Assembly (NCBI RefSeq): GCF_027922165.1
Contig: NZ_BSFD01000002.1
Span: 104,853-168,852, forward strand
DNA: 64,000 nt
Direction: 5' to 3'
Source of the DNA: Brevundimonas intermedia
GTDB lineage: Bacteria; Pseudomonadota; Alphaproteobacteria; Caulobacterales; Caulobacteraceae
Shown here: positions 27,189 through 37,108 of the stretch, piece by piece
How positions within the stretch are numbered: the first letter of the stretch is position 1
How the letters are laid out: each line of letters starts with the position of its first letter
Program-made: the position numbers and the translations under genes
Notes under the pieces: model-generated
What the model was told of the DNA's origin: nothing
Seen by the model: only the letters and a program-made list of their open reading frames with translations
The model's database searches: none

Positions 27189-29730
27189 TGAGCAGCCGCT
27201 CGGTGCCCAGCCAGTATTTGCGGTGCGCCGGATCGTCGGCGAACAGCACCACATTGCCGCGGCCCGTGCGAACCGTCTGAGCCCAGACTGACCCGGCGGC
27301 CGCCTTGCGCAGATCCTCGGCTAGATAGCCGTTCACGCGCGGCTGGTCCTCAATGCGGACGACGTTGGAGAACGGATCTTCGACCGGACGCAGGACCACG
27401 TCGGTCTCCTTGTTCACCACCAGCGACCGGCCGGACAGACCGAAGGCGAGCGGATGGGTCACGTCCACATCGGCCGAAACGGCGTTTCCGGACGTTCGAC
27501 GCTCGGACAGATAGTCCCGCCGCTCGGCAAAGTCGCGACGCTCGGGGGACGCCGGCGCGGCCTCGCGGTCCTCGTCCGGTTTCGCCCCGGACTTGGCCAA
27601 GCCCTTATTGATCGCCCAGGTGGAAGCGGAACCGAAGGTGACCAACGAACCGCCGCCTTCGATCCAGGTCTTGAGGGTGGCGACGCGCCGATCACTCCAG
27701 TCGTCATAAGACCCGCCGGCCAGCACGATGCTGGTATAGTCGTCCAGGCTGACGGCGCCGATTTGCGACGGATCGAGCCGCGTCGCCGGCCAGGCGAGAC
27801 GTTCGCTCAGCGCGAACCATGTGGAACCGATCTCTGTAGCGTTGACACCTTGGCCCATGATCAGGGCGACCTTGGGTGCGCGGATGCGACGCACGCTGTC
27901 GCTGCCCAGATCGACGCCGGAGACGCTCTGTCCCGTGCTCAGGCTCCAGGCGTCCACGCCGGCCTGCCGAGCCGCCGCATCCACCAGGGCCCGCAATTCA
28001 GCCGCAGCCTTGGTCTGTCCAGCCGCGGTCACGACCAGGCTGCCGCGTTCAAAGGTGGTCTCGCCCTCGGCCGTACGCGCGGTGAAGGGTTGAAAGGCGG
28101 CGCGAACCGTCACGCCTTCCTTCAGCAAAGCGGACAAAACGGCCGGCGCGTTCAGGTCGCGCCAGTCGATGGCGTAGGCATAGGCGGCGTCCGCCCCCTT
28201 CACACCGCCGGCGTGGCGCTGAACCGACGTGATCAATGCGCCCAGCTGCGGCGCCCGGCGCGCGCGACCGACCGCCAGCCCATAGGCGTCGGCGATCCCA
28301 TAGGAGGTGCTGCCATATACGCTGCCCTTCACCTCGGGCGTCGGCTCGAAAATCGAATGCACCAGACGGAACTGGGGCTGGGCCGACGGCACGACATAGG
28401 CGGTGTCCGGCTGGAAGGCGCGTCCGTCGATGGTCACGGCCGAGCCTAGACGATGCACCTGGATATGGTGGCGCTGCAGCAGCTCCAGCGTCCGCGCCGT
28501 CAGGCCGGGATTGGCGGGATCCCCGAAGACGAAGGCGGCGTGTTCGTGCCGCCGTCCCTGCTCCACCGCCGAGCGGAAGAAGTCGCGCTGGAGATTGCGC
28601 AGATAATCGCGCTGCTCGACGGCGCCCCGGATGGTGGCCAGCCCCACGGCGGTCTGGTTGCGAATGGTGAAGCGGAACTCCAACGGCCCGTTGTCGGTGT
28701 CCTGCACCAGGCCGCGCGAACTGGCCTGTTCGACGGTGACCCCGACCCCGCCGTGGAAGTCGGGATAGGTCGAGCCGTACACGGGCGAGAAGTTGTCGAA
28801 ATTCTCCTTAGTGTAATAGAGCGACCCCAGCCCATCCAGCGCCTGGGCGTGATAGCGGGCCAGCACCACATTGGCCTCGTAAGACGCGCGCGGCAGCAGC
28901 GGACTTTCCATGCTGGCCGGCGAAGGCTCGAAGTAATAGGTGCTGCCGGCGCCCATCTCGTGGAAGTCGATCTGCACATTCGGCCGCCACTGGTGAAACA
29001 CCTCAAGCTTGGCCGCCGTCTCGCGCTGGGTGACGGCCAGCCAGTCGCGGTTCAGGTCGGTGAAATAGTGATTGGTCCGACCGGCCGGGAAGGGTTCGAC
29101 ATGTTCCTTGTCCGCCGGGTCGCTGACCGGGGGGTTGCTGATCCAGGCATTGTGCCAGTTGGCGGCGCGGTCCCGACCGTCGGGATTCTGCACCGGGTCG
29201 ATCAGGATCACCGCCTTGTCGAGCCAGTCGCGCGTCTCCGCCCCCTGCCCCGCCACCAGGTAATAGGCGGTCAGCAGCGCCGCCTCTCCGCTGGAGGTCT
29301 CGTTGCCGTGAACCCCGTAATAGAGGCCGACCACCACCGGCGCGGTCGGATCAGCCGCCGCCGACGGATCAGCGTCGCGGGCGTGCGCGGCTTTCAGAGT
29401 GTCGATCCGCGCCTGATTGGCCTCAGAAGTGACGATCACCTCCAGCAGGGCTCGGTCCTCATAGGAGCGGCCGATCTCGCGCACCGTGATCCGGTCCGAC
29501 AGACGATCCAGCTCCCGCAGATACTCCACAACCCGGTCGTGGCGCGTGTAGCGCGAACCGATCGGATAGCCGAGGAACTGCTCGGGGCTGGGAATGGCGG
29601 GGTCCAAATCCGACGCCGAAACGGCCGGGAAATAATAGGCGCTCTGGGCGAGGACCGGCGCGGGCGTCGTCGTCAGGACGACGCCCGCCAGGGCGGCGAC
29701 GGCGACGCCGCGCAGCAGGGTGTTCAACAT
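27139..29730 (-). CDS. Exported M14-family zinc carboxypeptidase
   Basis: The 863-residue protein has a signal peptide ending at VLAQ and a Zn-carboxypeptidase domain. The H-x2-E zinc motif is in GVHGNETSSGEAAL, with Asn/Arg-type substrate motifs (DLNRDW), the third ligand in DFHEMGAGSTYYF, and a Glu in GVTVEQASSRG as the likely catalytic base. A long C-terminal part contains a glutamine-amidotransferase-like Rossmann segment (SIVLAGGSYDDWSD, GGSLVTFGS). It lies 86 bases downstream of a TonB receptor gene, so they probably form an operon that takes up and trims peptides in the periplasm. Confidence 0.9.
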   Translation of the reverse strand: MLNTLLRGVAVAALAGVVLTTTPAPVLAQSAYYFPAVSASDLDPAIPSPEQFLGYPIGSRYTRHDRVVEYLRELDRLSDRITVREIGRSYEDRALLEVIVTSEANQARIDTLKAAHARDADPSAAADPTAPVVVGLYYGVHGNETSSGEAALLTAYYLVAGQGAETRDWLDKAVILIDPVQNPDGRDRAANWHNAWISNPPVSDPADKEHVEPFPAGRTNHYFTDLNRDWLAVTQRETAAKLEVFHQWRPNVQIDFHEMGAGSTYYFEPSPASMESPLLPRASYEANVVLARYHAQALDGLGSLYYTKENFDNFSPVYGSTYPDFHGGVGVTVEQASSRGLVQDTDNGPLEFRFTIRNQTAVGLATIRGAVEQRDYLRNLQRDFFRSAVEQGRRHEHAAFVFGDPANPGLTARTLELLQRHHIQVHRLGSAVTIDGRAFQPDTAYVVPSAQPQFRLVHSIFEPTPEVKGSVYGSTSYGIADAYGLAVGRARRAPQLGALITSVQRHAGGVKGADAAYAYAIDWRDLNAPAVLSALLKEGVTVRAAFQPFTARTAEGETTFERGSLVVTAAGQTKAAAELRALVDAAARQAGVDAWSLSTGQSVSGVDLGSDSVRRIRAPKVALIMGQGVNATEIGSTWFALSERLAWPATRLDPSQIGAVSLDDYTSIVLAGGSYDDWSDRRVATLKTWIEGGGSLVTFGSASTWAINKGLAKSGAKPDEDREAAPASPERRDFAERRDYLSERRTSGNAVSADVDVTHPLAFGLSGRSLVVNKETDVVLRPVEDPFSNVVRIEDQPRVNGYLAEDLRKAAAGSVWAQTVRTGRGNVVLFADDPAHRKYWLGTERLLINALFLADYLTPAERR

Positions 29731-29816
29731 GATAAGCGATCCAATGTCGGGGAAAACGAGCCTGGTTTAAGGCGTCAGCGGAATCGCAAAGCGATCCCAC
29801 CTCAGCCGACCAGGCT

Positions 29817-32453
29817 CTAGAACCGGTAGTCGAAGCCGATGCGGAACTGGCGTCCGCGCAGGTCGTACTGGCTGAAGTCGTAGGGCGCGCGGATGCCGGG
29901 GAAGGTGCCGTCATAGGGCGGCGTCTCGTCGGCGATGTTCTCGATCTTGACGTAGACCTTGGCGTTCTCAAGCCCGGACCAGCCGAGATAGAGATCGAAC
30001 TGGTTATAGGCGTCGACGCTCGATTGACCCGTGACCGGCGTCACCAGGTCGTAGCCGCTGGTGTAGTACCAGGTCAGGTCCGCCTCCAACGGACCCTTCG
30101 ACCAGCCCGCGCGGGTGGTGGCCTTGTCGGCCGGCAGGCTGGAGCCCCGGTTCGTCCCCGCATAGTCGACAAGCGGCCCGCCCACAGTGACCGGACGGCG
30201 ATAATCGATGACATGGGTATAGGCGGTCTGCAGTGCGAAATCGCCCCACTGGCCGGTGCGCCAGCGCTGGCTCAGCTCGACGTCCACGCCCGAGGTTTTC
30301 AGCTCGCTGAGGTTCTGATAGCGGTTGTAGACCGCGACCAGCTTGCCCCGCGCGTCGCGGATCACATCGACAGGATTGTTGGCCTGGACGATGCTGGTGG
30401 TGTTGTTGGTCCCGACCAGATTGTCCAATTCGACCCGATACCAATCCACGCTGAGGATGGTGTCGCGCAGCGGCGTGAAGACCAGGCCGAAATTATAGGA
30501 CCGCGTCTTTTCCGGCTCCAGATCGGTGTTGCCGACGGTGAAGAAGGTCGGGCTCTGGCGCGAACCAGGGATGTCGGGATCATAGGGATCGACCACCGAC
30601 CCATAGGAGATGTTGGTCGAGGCCGAGTTCTCGGACAAGGACGGCGCACGGAAGCCACGCGAGGCCGAGGCCCGCACCAAAACCGCGTCATGGGGGCGCC
30701 AGCGCACCCCGACCTTTGGCGAGAAGGCCTCGCCGAAGTCGCTGTAGTGGTCGCCGCGACCGGCGATCTGGACATCGAGATTCGACAGTACGGGCACATT
30801 GGCTTCGACATAGACAGCGGCCACGTCGCGTTCACCGTCGACCGCCGCGATGGCCGGCCGCACCTGCAGGCCGGCGTCGATCTCGGTCGGATTGCGGGAC
30901 TCCAGCGACTCGTGCCGGTACTCGATCCCCGCCGCATAGCCGACGGGACCGGCCGGCAATTCGAACAGCTCGCCCGAGATCTTGAAGTCCGCGCCATAGA
31001 GGGACGACTCCGCCGGGCGCAGGGTGCTCAGCCGGATGCCGTCGAGCACCGCCTGCGGGGTCGCGCTCGGCTCCCACAGGTTCAGGGTCCCGTTCGCCAA
31101 GGCGTCGGCCAGGGTCCAGCGGTTGGCGAAGCCGGCGGCGACCCGCTCGCGCTCGCGGCTTTCGCTGGCGAAGACGGCGACTTCCCAGTCGAACCGCTCG
31201 CCCGTTCCGCGCAAGCCCCCCAAGGCGCGATAGGCTTGCGACGTATTAGTCTTCAGCGACTGCCCCAGATCGAAGAAGGTGTATTCGATCGGAACCGCCG
31301 TCCCGTAGGGATTATAGGGATTGTTCGCCGGCAGCAGGTTCGACACCGGTTCGGCCAGGCCCGTCTGGGCGTTCAGGGCGAACCGTCCGCCCTCGAGCGT
31401 GAAATAAGGGCTGGAGCCGAAGATCGAGGTCCCCTCGATATGGCTGTAGAGCAGTTCGCCGAAGGCCTCGATCCCCGGCGCGACGCGCGCCGTCGCATGA
31501 ACATAGGCCTGATAGCGGTCCGTGGACGGGATCAGGGTCGTATAGGGGGCCAGGTTGATGGCGCAGGTGTTCCCCGCCAGGCCGTCGATCGGGGCGCTGG
31601 CGGTCAGGACCATGCCTTGCGGGCAATTGCCCTGGGCGTCCACGAAGGGAACCGAGGCGCCGTTGACCAGGAAGCGCGCGCCCTTGGCGCTCCAACCGTT
31701 CCAGCGGCCGCCCGGGCCTGAATAGATCCCGGACTTGGTCAGGTCCCGCTCGCTTTGGTCCAAGCGCTCGCGCGTATAGGCCTCCAAACTGACCAGCACA
31801 TTGAAGCCGTCCTCCTCCAGATCGCCGTAACCGCCGACGATCTTGCCCTGCCAGGTGTCGAGCCCGCCCGCGTCCGACGCGCCGTAACTGCCGCCGATCT
31901 CCAGGCCTTCGAAATCCTGGCGGGTGATGATGTTGACGACCCCGGCCACGGCGTCGGAACCGTAAACGGCCGAAGCGCCGTCCTTCAGCACCTCGACCCG
32001 CTGGGTCGCGACCATCGGCAGGGCGTTCAAATTGACGAAGGTGTCCGACAGGCCGCCGGACGGGAAGCCGTAGTTGGCGACGCGCCGTCCGTTCAGCAGG
32101 ACCAGGGTGTTCTTCTGCGACAGGCCGCGCAGGCCGATCCCGGCGGAGCCGGAGGCCCAGCCGCTGTTACTGGTCTCGTTGGTCGAATTGCCGGTGTTCG
32201 CCGAAATGGACCGCAGCAGGTCGGCGACCGTGACCTTGCCCGAGGTGTCGAGCTCCTCGCGGGCGATCACTTGCACGGGGTTGAAACCCTCGGCTGCGGC
32301 GCGGCGGATATTCGATCCGGTCACGACCACGTCCGTAACCGTCGTGCTCGCTATAGGCGCCGGTGGGGTTGCGGGTTCGGATTGCGCATGGGCCAGAGCG
32401 GGCAAGCTAAGTATGGCGACGCTGGAAAGGAGCGCCGTAGTGTATTTCGACAT
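29817..32453 (-). CDS. TonB-dependent receptor (sulfur-linked, upstream of M14 peptidase)
   Basis: The 878-residue receptor has a signal peptide ending at AHAQ, a plug with DVVVTGSNIRRA and RVEVLKDGASAVYGSDAVAGVVNIITR, and a barrel ending RQFRIGFDYRF. It lacks an STN domain. The ATG at 32453 precedes the signal peptide; the longer frame adds a Cys-rich segment that does not look native. A perfect TTAGAA-A-TTCTAA operator lies 87 bases upstream, shared with the divergent Rrf2 gene. The ligand is probably a peptide or sulfur compound (inference). Confidence 0.93.
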   Translation of the reverse strand: MSKYTTALLSSVAILSLPALAHAQSEPATPPAPIASTTVTDVVVTGSNIRRAAAEGFNPVQVIAREELDTSGKVTVADLLRSISANTGNSTNETSNSGWASGSAGIGLRGLSQKNTLVLLNGRRVANYGFPSGGLSDTFVNLNALPMVATQRVEVLKDGASAVYGSDAVAGVVNIITRQDFEGLEIGGSYGASDAGGLDTWQGKIVGGYGDLEEDGFNVLVSLEAYTRERLDQSERDLTKSGIYSGPGGRWNGWSAKGARFLVNGASVPFVDAQGNCPQGMVLTASAPIDGLAGNTCAINLAPYTTLIPSTDRYQAYVHATARVAPGIEAFGELLYSHIEGTSIFGSSPYFTLEGGRFALNAQTGLAEPVSNLLPANNPYNPYGTAVPIEYTFFDLGQSLKTNTSQAYRALGGLRGTGERFDWEVAVFASESRERERVAAGFANRWTLADALANGTLNLWEPSATPQAVLDGIRLSTLRPAESSLYGADFKISGELFELPAGPVGYAAGIEYRHESLESRNPTEIDAGLQVRPAIAAVDGERDVAAVYVEANVPVLSNLDVQIAGRGDHYSDFGEAFSPKVGVRWRPHDAVLVRASASRGFRAPSLSENSASTNISYGSVVDPYDPDIPGSRQSPTFFTVGNTDLEPEKTRSYNFGLVFTPLRDTILSVDWYRVELDNLVGTNNTTSIVQANNPVDVIRDARGKLVAVYNRYQNLSELKTSGVDVELSQRWRTGQWGDFALQTAYTHVIDYRRPVTVGGPLVDYAGTNRGSSLPADKATTRAGWSKGPLEADLTWYYTSGYDLVTPVTGQSSVDAYNQFDLYLGWSGLENAKVYVKIENIADETPPYDGTFPGIRAPYDFSQYDLRGRQFRIGFDYRF

Positions 32454-32539
32454 GGTTATGCTGCGTTGCGAAAACTGCGGAAGCCCCGGACTTAGGCCGC
32501 ATTTTCGCCGCAACCCGCATTAGATCGGACGCGCCGGAA

Positions 32540-32552
32540 TTAGAAATTCTAA
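32540..32552. promoter_or_regulatory. Palindromic operator between TonB receptor and Rrf2 regulator
   Basis: TTAGAA-A-TTCTAA is a perfect palindrome with core AGAAATTCT. It is centred between the divergent starts at 32453 and 32666, where a regulator could control both its own gene and the receptor. Confidence 0.6.
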
Positions 32553-32665
32553 ACGACCCTGTCCGACCTTGGCGTCGCCTACGGTGACGACGAAGGCGCA
32601 AAGCCGCCCACGCGCCTCCCGCCCCGTTGCGCTCACGCCCGATGGTCTCCACAACGGGGAGTGCG

Positions 32666-33100
32666 ATGATTTCTATGAAGACCCGATATGGGCTTCAGGC
32701 CCTTATATTTCTGGCTCGGCGATCTCCCGAGCCGGCGACCAGCGGCGTGATCGCCCAAGGCTCCGAAGCGCCGCGCAAATTCCTGGAGGCCGTTCTTCTC
32801 GAGCTGAAGCTCGCCGGCATTCTAAAAAGTCGGATGGGACGCAGCGGCGGCTATGAACTTGCGCGCGCAGCATCGAAGATCACCATGGCGGACGTCTTGC
32901 GCGCTCTGGACGGCCCGCTCGCTCTAGCCCCCTGCGCCGCGCGCAAAACCCCTCAAACCTGTCCCGGGTGCAAGGACTTACGGACCTGCGCCATCCGCCC
33001 GAGCCTGTCCGAGGCGCGTGTCGCTGTGGCGGACGTGCTGGAACACCGCTCAATCGCCCACCTTGCAAAGGTTCCCAGCCCTCTCGAAGAGTTCAGCTAG
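32666..33100 (+). CDS. Rrf2-family transcriptional regulator
   Basis: The 144-residue protein has the Rrf2 winged helix ([46 protein letters not shown]). Four Cys follow in the usual cluster region: Cys90, Cys99, Cys102 and Cys108 ([10 protein letters not shown]). IscR and NsrR bind Fe-S clusters there, while CymR-like members sense cysteine status. GGGGAG precedes the ATG at 32666; an in-frame ATG at 32675 is possible. It lies next to the sulfate transporter genes and the strongest operator, so it is the best candidate regulator of the sulfur regulon. Confidence 0.92.
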   Translation: MISMKTRYGLQALIFLARRSPEPATSGVIAQGSEAPRKFLEAVLLELKLAGILKSRMGRSGGYELARAASKITMADVLRALDGPLALAPCAARKTPQTCPGCKDLRTCAIRPSLSEARVAVADVLEHRSIAHLAKVPSPLEEFS

Positions 33101-33107
33101 GATCACG

Positions 33108-33123
33108 TTTCAGAAAGACTCGA
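33108..33123. promoter_or_regulatory. Operator-like site before the sulfate transporter operon
   Basis: TTTCAGAAAGACTCGA carries core AGAAAGACT, one mismatch from AGAAANYCT, and the flank GGATCACGT shared with 25651-25659. It lies about 70 bases before the binding-protein gene. Confidence 0.4.
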
Positions 33124-33188
33124 CGATCTCCCACTTGGCGAGTGGGCATTTAACGTTCACCTCTACGCCCAGGCAGGGAGATTTCGCC

Positions 33189-34208
33189 ATGTTTGATCGT
33201 CGTGGACTATTGTTGAGCGCCGGAGCCTTGGCTGCGGCGGGCTGCTCGCCGCGGGGCGGAGGCGACGCCGGCGCGGCGTCGCTTTTGAATGTTTCCTATG
33301 ATCCGACGCGCGAGCTCTATCGCGCCTACAATACCCTGTTCGCGACCCACTGGCGCGATACGGGCCAAGGCGACGCGACGGTTGAACAATCCCACGGGGG
33401 ATCCGGCAAACAGGCGCGGGCGGTCATCGACGGCCTGCAAGCCGACGTCGTAACCCTAGCTTTGGCGGCGGATATTGATGCGATCGCAGAGAGAGGGCTG
33501 CTGAGGCGCGGCTGGGCCGACAGTCTGCCCGACAACGCCTGCCCCTACACCTCGACCATCGTCTTCCTGGTCCGCAAGGGCAATCCGAAAGCCATCCGCG
33601 ACTGGCCGGATCTGGTGCGTCCGGGGGTCCAGGTCATCACCCCGAATCCGAAAACCTCGGGCGGCGCGCGTTGGAACTATCTCGCGGCCTGGGGCGACGC
33701 GATCCGGCGTCCTGGCGCCACGGAAGCGACGGCCACCGCCTATCTGACCGAGCTCTTCAAACATGTTCCCGTGCTGGACACCGGCGCGCGCGGATCGACC
33801 ACCACCTTCGTGCAACGCGGGATCGGCGATGTTCTGCTGGCCTGGGAGAACGAGGCCTTCCTGGCGGTCGAAGAGTTGGGCGCGGACAAGGTCGATATCG
33901 TCGTGCCGCCCTTCTCGATCCTGGCCGAGCCGCCGGTGGCCGTCGTCGATCAGAACGTTGACCGGAAAGGCACGCGCCCTGTCGCCGAAGCCTATCTGCG
34001 CTTCCTCTACGAAGAACCGGCTCAGGTGTTGATCGCCCAGAACTATTATCGCCCGCGAAACCAGGCTGTGGCCCAGCGATTTGGCACAAGGTTCCCGCAA
34101 TTGGAGCTCGCCACCATCGGCGATTTCGGCGGCTGGACCGAAGCCCAGGCGAAACATTTCGCGGACGGCGGCGTGTTTGATCGCATCTACCAGCCGAGCG
34201 GCGCGTGA
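33189..34208 (+). CDS. Sulfate/thiosulfate-binding lipoprotein of ABC transporter
   Basis: The 339-residue protein has a lipobox (LAAAGC, Cys19) and the Sbp/CysP pattern: [49 protein letters not shown], and [19 protein letters not shown]. These loops bind the sulfate oxyanion. It delivers sulfate or thiosulfate to the CysTW permease. Its stop overlaps the permease start codon. A lipid anchor is less usual than a soluble binding protein in Gram-negatives. Confidence 0.94.
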   Translation: MFDRRGLLLSAGALAAAGCSPRGGGDAGAASLLNVSYDPTRELYRAYNTLFATHWRDTGQGDATVEQSHGGSGKQARAVIDGLQADVVTLALAADIDAIAERGLLRRGWADSLPDNACPYTSTIVFLVRKGNPKAIRDWPDLVRPGVQVITPNPKTSGGARWNYLAAWGDAIRRPGATEATATAYLTELFKHVPVLDTGARGSTTTFVQRGIGDVLLAWENEAFLAVEELGADKVDIVVPPFSILAEPPVAVVDQNVDRKGTRPVAEAYLRFLYEEPAQVLIAQNYYRPRNQAVAQRFGTRFPQLELATIGDFGGWTEAQAKHFADGGVFDRIYQPSGA

Positions 34209-35059
34209 CGAGCGTTCCAGTGACCCGACGATGGCGCTGGAAGGAACCGAGCGTCCTGCCGGGGTTCGGTCTGACCTTCGGCTTCGTCGTTTTCTATCTG
34301 TCGCTGTTCGTACTCATCCCCTTGGCGGCGCTGATCTTGCGGCCATGGGAACTGGGACTCGGCGGCTTTTGGGACGCCGTGACCACCCCGCGCGCCCTGG
34401 CCGCCCTCCGGCTCAGTTTCTACGCCGCTGGGGTTGCAGCGCTGATCAACGCTGTCATGGGGCTCGTCCTGGCCTGGGCGCTTGTGCGCTATGAATTTCC
34501 GGGCAAGCGGATCATCGACGCCCTGGTCGATCTACCGTTCGCCTTGCCGACGGCGGTCGCCGGCATCGCCCTGACCGCCATCTATGCGCCGAACGGGCCG
34601 ATCGGAGCCTGGTTCGACGAGATCGGCGTCCGGATCGCCTACACGCCCACCGGCGTCCTCTTGGCCCTGATCTTCGTCGGACTACCCTTCGTGGTCCGTT
34701 CGGTCCAACCCGTGCTTGAGGACGTGGATCGCGAGATAGAGGAGGCGGCGGAAACCCTGGGCGCCTCGGCTTTCCAGCGCGCACGCCTGGTGATCCTGCC
34801 CGCCATCCTGCCTGCACTGATCTCCGGCGTGGGACTGGCCTTCGCGCGGGCTGTCGGCGAATACGGCTCCGTGATCTTCATCGCCGGCAACATGCCGCTC
34901 AAGTCCGAGATCGCCCCTCTGCTCATCGTGATCCAACTTGAGCAGTTCAACTACGCCGGCGCCGCCGCCATCGGCCTGGCCATGCTGGGCCTGTCCTTCA
35001 TGGTCCTGCTGGCCCTGAACGGCTTGCAAGCCATCCTCTCCCGGCGGGGCCAGGCGTGA
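34205..35059 (+). CDS. cysT: Sulfate ABC transporter permease CysT
   Basis: The 284-residue permease has six or so helices and the cytoplasmic [24 protein letters not shown] loop that docks with the ATPase. The conserved [15 protein letters not shown] is typical of CysT/CysU. The GTG start overlaps the preceding TGA, and its own TGA overlaps the next GTG. Confidence 0.95.
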   Translation: MTSVPVTRRWRWKEPSVLPGFGLTFGFVVFYLSLFVLIPLAALILRPWELGLGGFWDAVTTPRALAALRLSFYAAGVAALINAVMGLVLAWALVRYEFPGKRIIDALVDLPFALPTAVAGIALTAIYAPNGPIGAWFDEIGVRIAYTPTGVLLALIFVGLPFVVRSVQPVLEDVDREIEEAAETLGASAFQRARLVILPAILPALISGVGLAFARAVGEYGSVIFIAGNMPLKSEIAPLLIVIQLEQFNYAGAAAIGLAMLGLSFMVLLALNGLQAILSRRGQA

Positions 35060-35898
35060 GCGCGGCGCGTCGATCGGCCGTCCGCGGCGCCGCGCCCTTT
35101 GTGATCGGCGTCGGCGTGCTGTGGTTGGCCCTGGTGGTGCTGCTGCCCCTGGGCATGGTCTTCGCGGAGGCCTTTCGGCGGGGACTGGAGGGTTTCCTGC
35201 AGGCTTTCGATGAGCCGGACGCCTGGGCGGCCGTGCGTCTGACCCTGCTCGTCGCCGCGATTTCGGTGCCTCTGAACGCCCTCTTCGGTCTGGCGGCCGC
35301 CTGGTGCATCAGCCGCTACGAGTTTCGCGGCAAGGCGCTTCTCACGACCCTGATCGATCTGCCCTTCTCAATATCGCCGGTGATTTCGGGCCTGGTCTGG
35401 GTCCTGCTGTTCGGGACGGCGGGTTGGTTCGCGCCTTTGCTCGATGCGCTCGGCGTGCGCGTGATCTTCACCGTCACGGGGCTGGTGCTGGCCACCATTC
35501 TGGTCACCCTGCCCTTCGTGGCCCGCGAACTGATCCCGCTGATGCAGCAACAGGGCGCGGACGAAGAGTTGGCGGCGCTCACCCTGGGCGCCGGCCCCTG
35601 GGCCATCTTCTCGAAAGTGACCTTGCCCAATGTCCGCTGGGCGCTGCTGTACGGGGTTCTGCTGTGCAATGCGCGCGCGATGGGCGAGTTCGGCGCGGTG
35701 TCCGTGGTCTCCGGCCACATCCGAGGCCTGACCAACACCCTGCCGCTTCACGTCGAGATTCTTTACAATGAATATGACTTCGTCGGCGCCTTCGCGACCG
35801 CCACGGTGCTGGCGGGCCTGGCCCTGGTCACCCTGCTGATCAAGAGCCTGCTGGAATGGCGCTTCGCCGACGAACTCGCGGCCACGAGGCGACACTGA
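35056..35898 (+). CDS. cysW: Sulfate ABC transporter permease CysW
   Basis: The 280-residue partner permease carries DLPFSISPVISGLVWVLLFG and the ATPase-docking loop EELAALTLGAGPWAIFSKVTLPN. ARAMGEFGAVSVVSGHIRG is typical of CysW. It uses a GTG start inside the cysT stop and is followed immediately by cysA, a tightly coupled operon. Confidence 0.95.
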   Translation: MSAARRSAVRGAAPFVIGVGVLWLALVVLLPLGMVFAEAFRRGLEGFLQAFDEPDAWAAVRLTLLVAAISVPLNALFGLAAAWCISRYEFRGKALLTTLIDLPFSISPVISGLVWVLLFGTAGWFAPLLDALGVRVIFTVTGLVLATILVTLPFVARELIPLMQQQGADEELAALTLGAGPWAIFSKVTLPNVRWALLYGVLLCNARAMGEFGAVSVVSGHIRGLTNTLPLHVEILYNEYDFVGAFATATVLAGLALVTLLIKSLLEWRFADELAATRRH

Positions 35899-36927
35899 AT
35901 GCCCCTTTCGATCCAAAACCTGACCAAGACCTTCCAGGGTTTCTCGGCGCTTGACGCGATCAACCTCGAGGTGGGCGACGGCGAGTTTCTCGCCCTGCTC
36001 GGACCGTCAGGCTCCGGCAAGACCACCCTGCTGCGCATCATGGCGGGTCTCGACCGACCCGACAGTGGGACCGTCGATTTCGACGGCGAGGATTTCCTGG
36101 CCCAAACCCCGCGACAACGCCGCGTCGGCCTGGTGTTCCAGCACTACGCCCTGTTCCGGCACATGACGGTCGCCGACAACATCGCCTTTGGACTGAAGGT
36201 CCGACCGCGCGCCCAACGACCGTCGAAGGCCGCCGTGGCGGAGCGCGTCTCCGAGCTTCTGCGTCTGGTTCACTTGGAAGGTCTCGAAAAGCGCTATCCC
36301 GCCCAACTGTCCGGCGGCCAGCGCCAGCGTGTCGCGCTGGCGCGCGCCTTGGCCATTCAGCCGCGCCTATTGCTGCTCGATGAACCCTTCGGCGCTCTGG
36401 ACGCCAAGGTTCGGCGTGAACTGCGCCGCTGGCTGCGCCATATCCACGATGAAACCGGCGTCACCACGGTCTTCGTCACCCATGACCAGGAGGAGGCCCT
36501 GGATCTGGCGGACCGGGTGGCCATTCTGAACGCCGGCCGTATCGAACAGATCGCTTCGCCGCTCGACCTCTATCAGCGTCCCGCCTCGGCCTTTGTTCAC
36601 GACTTCCTGGGCGGCGCGGTCCAACTGCCCGGACAGGTGAGCGACGGTGAACTCATCGTCGAGGGTTGGCGGACGCGCGCCCCCGACGGCGCGCCGACGG
36701 GCCAAGTCATCCTCGGCGCGCGCGGCGAGGATTTAAGTCTGGCGGACGAGGGTCTGGAGACCCGGATCGTCAGCGTCAGCCCTCGCGGTTTTCGAACACG
36801 TGTGGCGGTGGAGATCAAGGGACATATGCTGGATCTGGACCGCCCGGCGCATGATCCGATTTCCGACCTGGCGCCCGGCCGAACGGTCCGACTGCGTCCT
36901 GATCCGATCCAACTGTTCAAGGCCTGA
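35899..36927 (+). CDS. cysA: Sulfate ABC transporter ATP-binding protein CysA
   Basis: The 342-residue ATPase has Walker [10 protein letters not shown], the Q-loop [11 protein letters not shown], signature [15 protein letters not shown], Walker [13 protein letters not shown] and the switch His in [11 protein letters not shown]-terminal TOBE-like domain of about 100 residues follows. It powers sulfate/thiosulfate import. The start directly follows the cysW stop. Nothing is recognised in the 180 bases after it. Confidence 0.95.
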   Translation: MPLSIQNLTKTFQGFSALDAINLEVGDGEFLALLGPSGSGKTTLLRIMAGLDRPDSGTVDFDGEDFLAQTPRQRRVGLVFQHYALFRHMTVADNIAFGLKVRPRAQRPSKAAVAERVSELLRLVHLEGLEKRYPAQLSGGQRQRVALARALAIQPRLLLLDEPFGALDAKVRRELRRWLRHIHDETGVTTVFVTHDQEEALDLADRVAILNAGRIEQIASPLDLYQRPASAFVHDFLGGAVQLPGQVSDGELIVEGWRTRAPDGAPTGQVILGARGEDLSLADEGLETRIVSVSPRGFRTRVAVEIKGHMLDLDRPAHDPISDLAPGRTVRLRPDPIQLFKA

Positions 36928-37108
36928 CCATGGGCTTTCGGAGCCCGAGCAACGCACAAGCCCACGAGACGGCAGACGACCGTCCAGGCCAAATCCTCGT
37001 CAGGCATCGCGCGTGGCCAAGCCTGTCGCGGCGAGCGCCCCCTCGGGCTGGGCGAAGAACGCGCGCCGGCGGGACCGTCCCGCGCCCGTCTCGCGGGAGG
37101 ACGCAAGA

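Noticed and set aside
30024..31721. A 565-codon frame on the plus strand
   Set aside because: It lies opposite the TonB receptor gene at 29817-32453, whose plug and barrel motifs are unmistakable.
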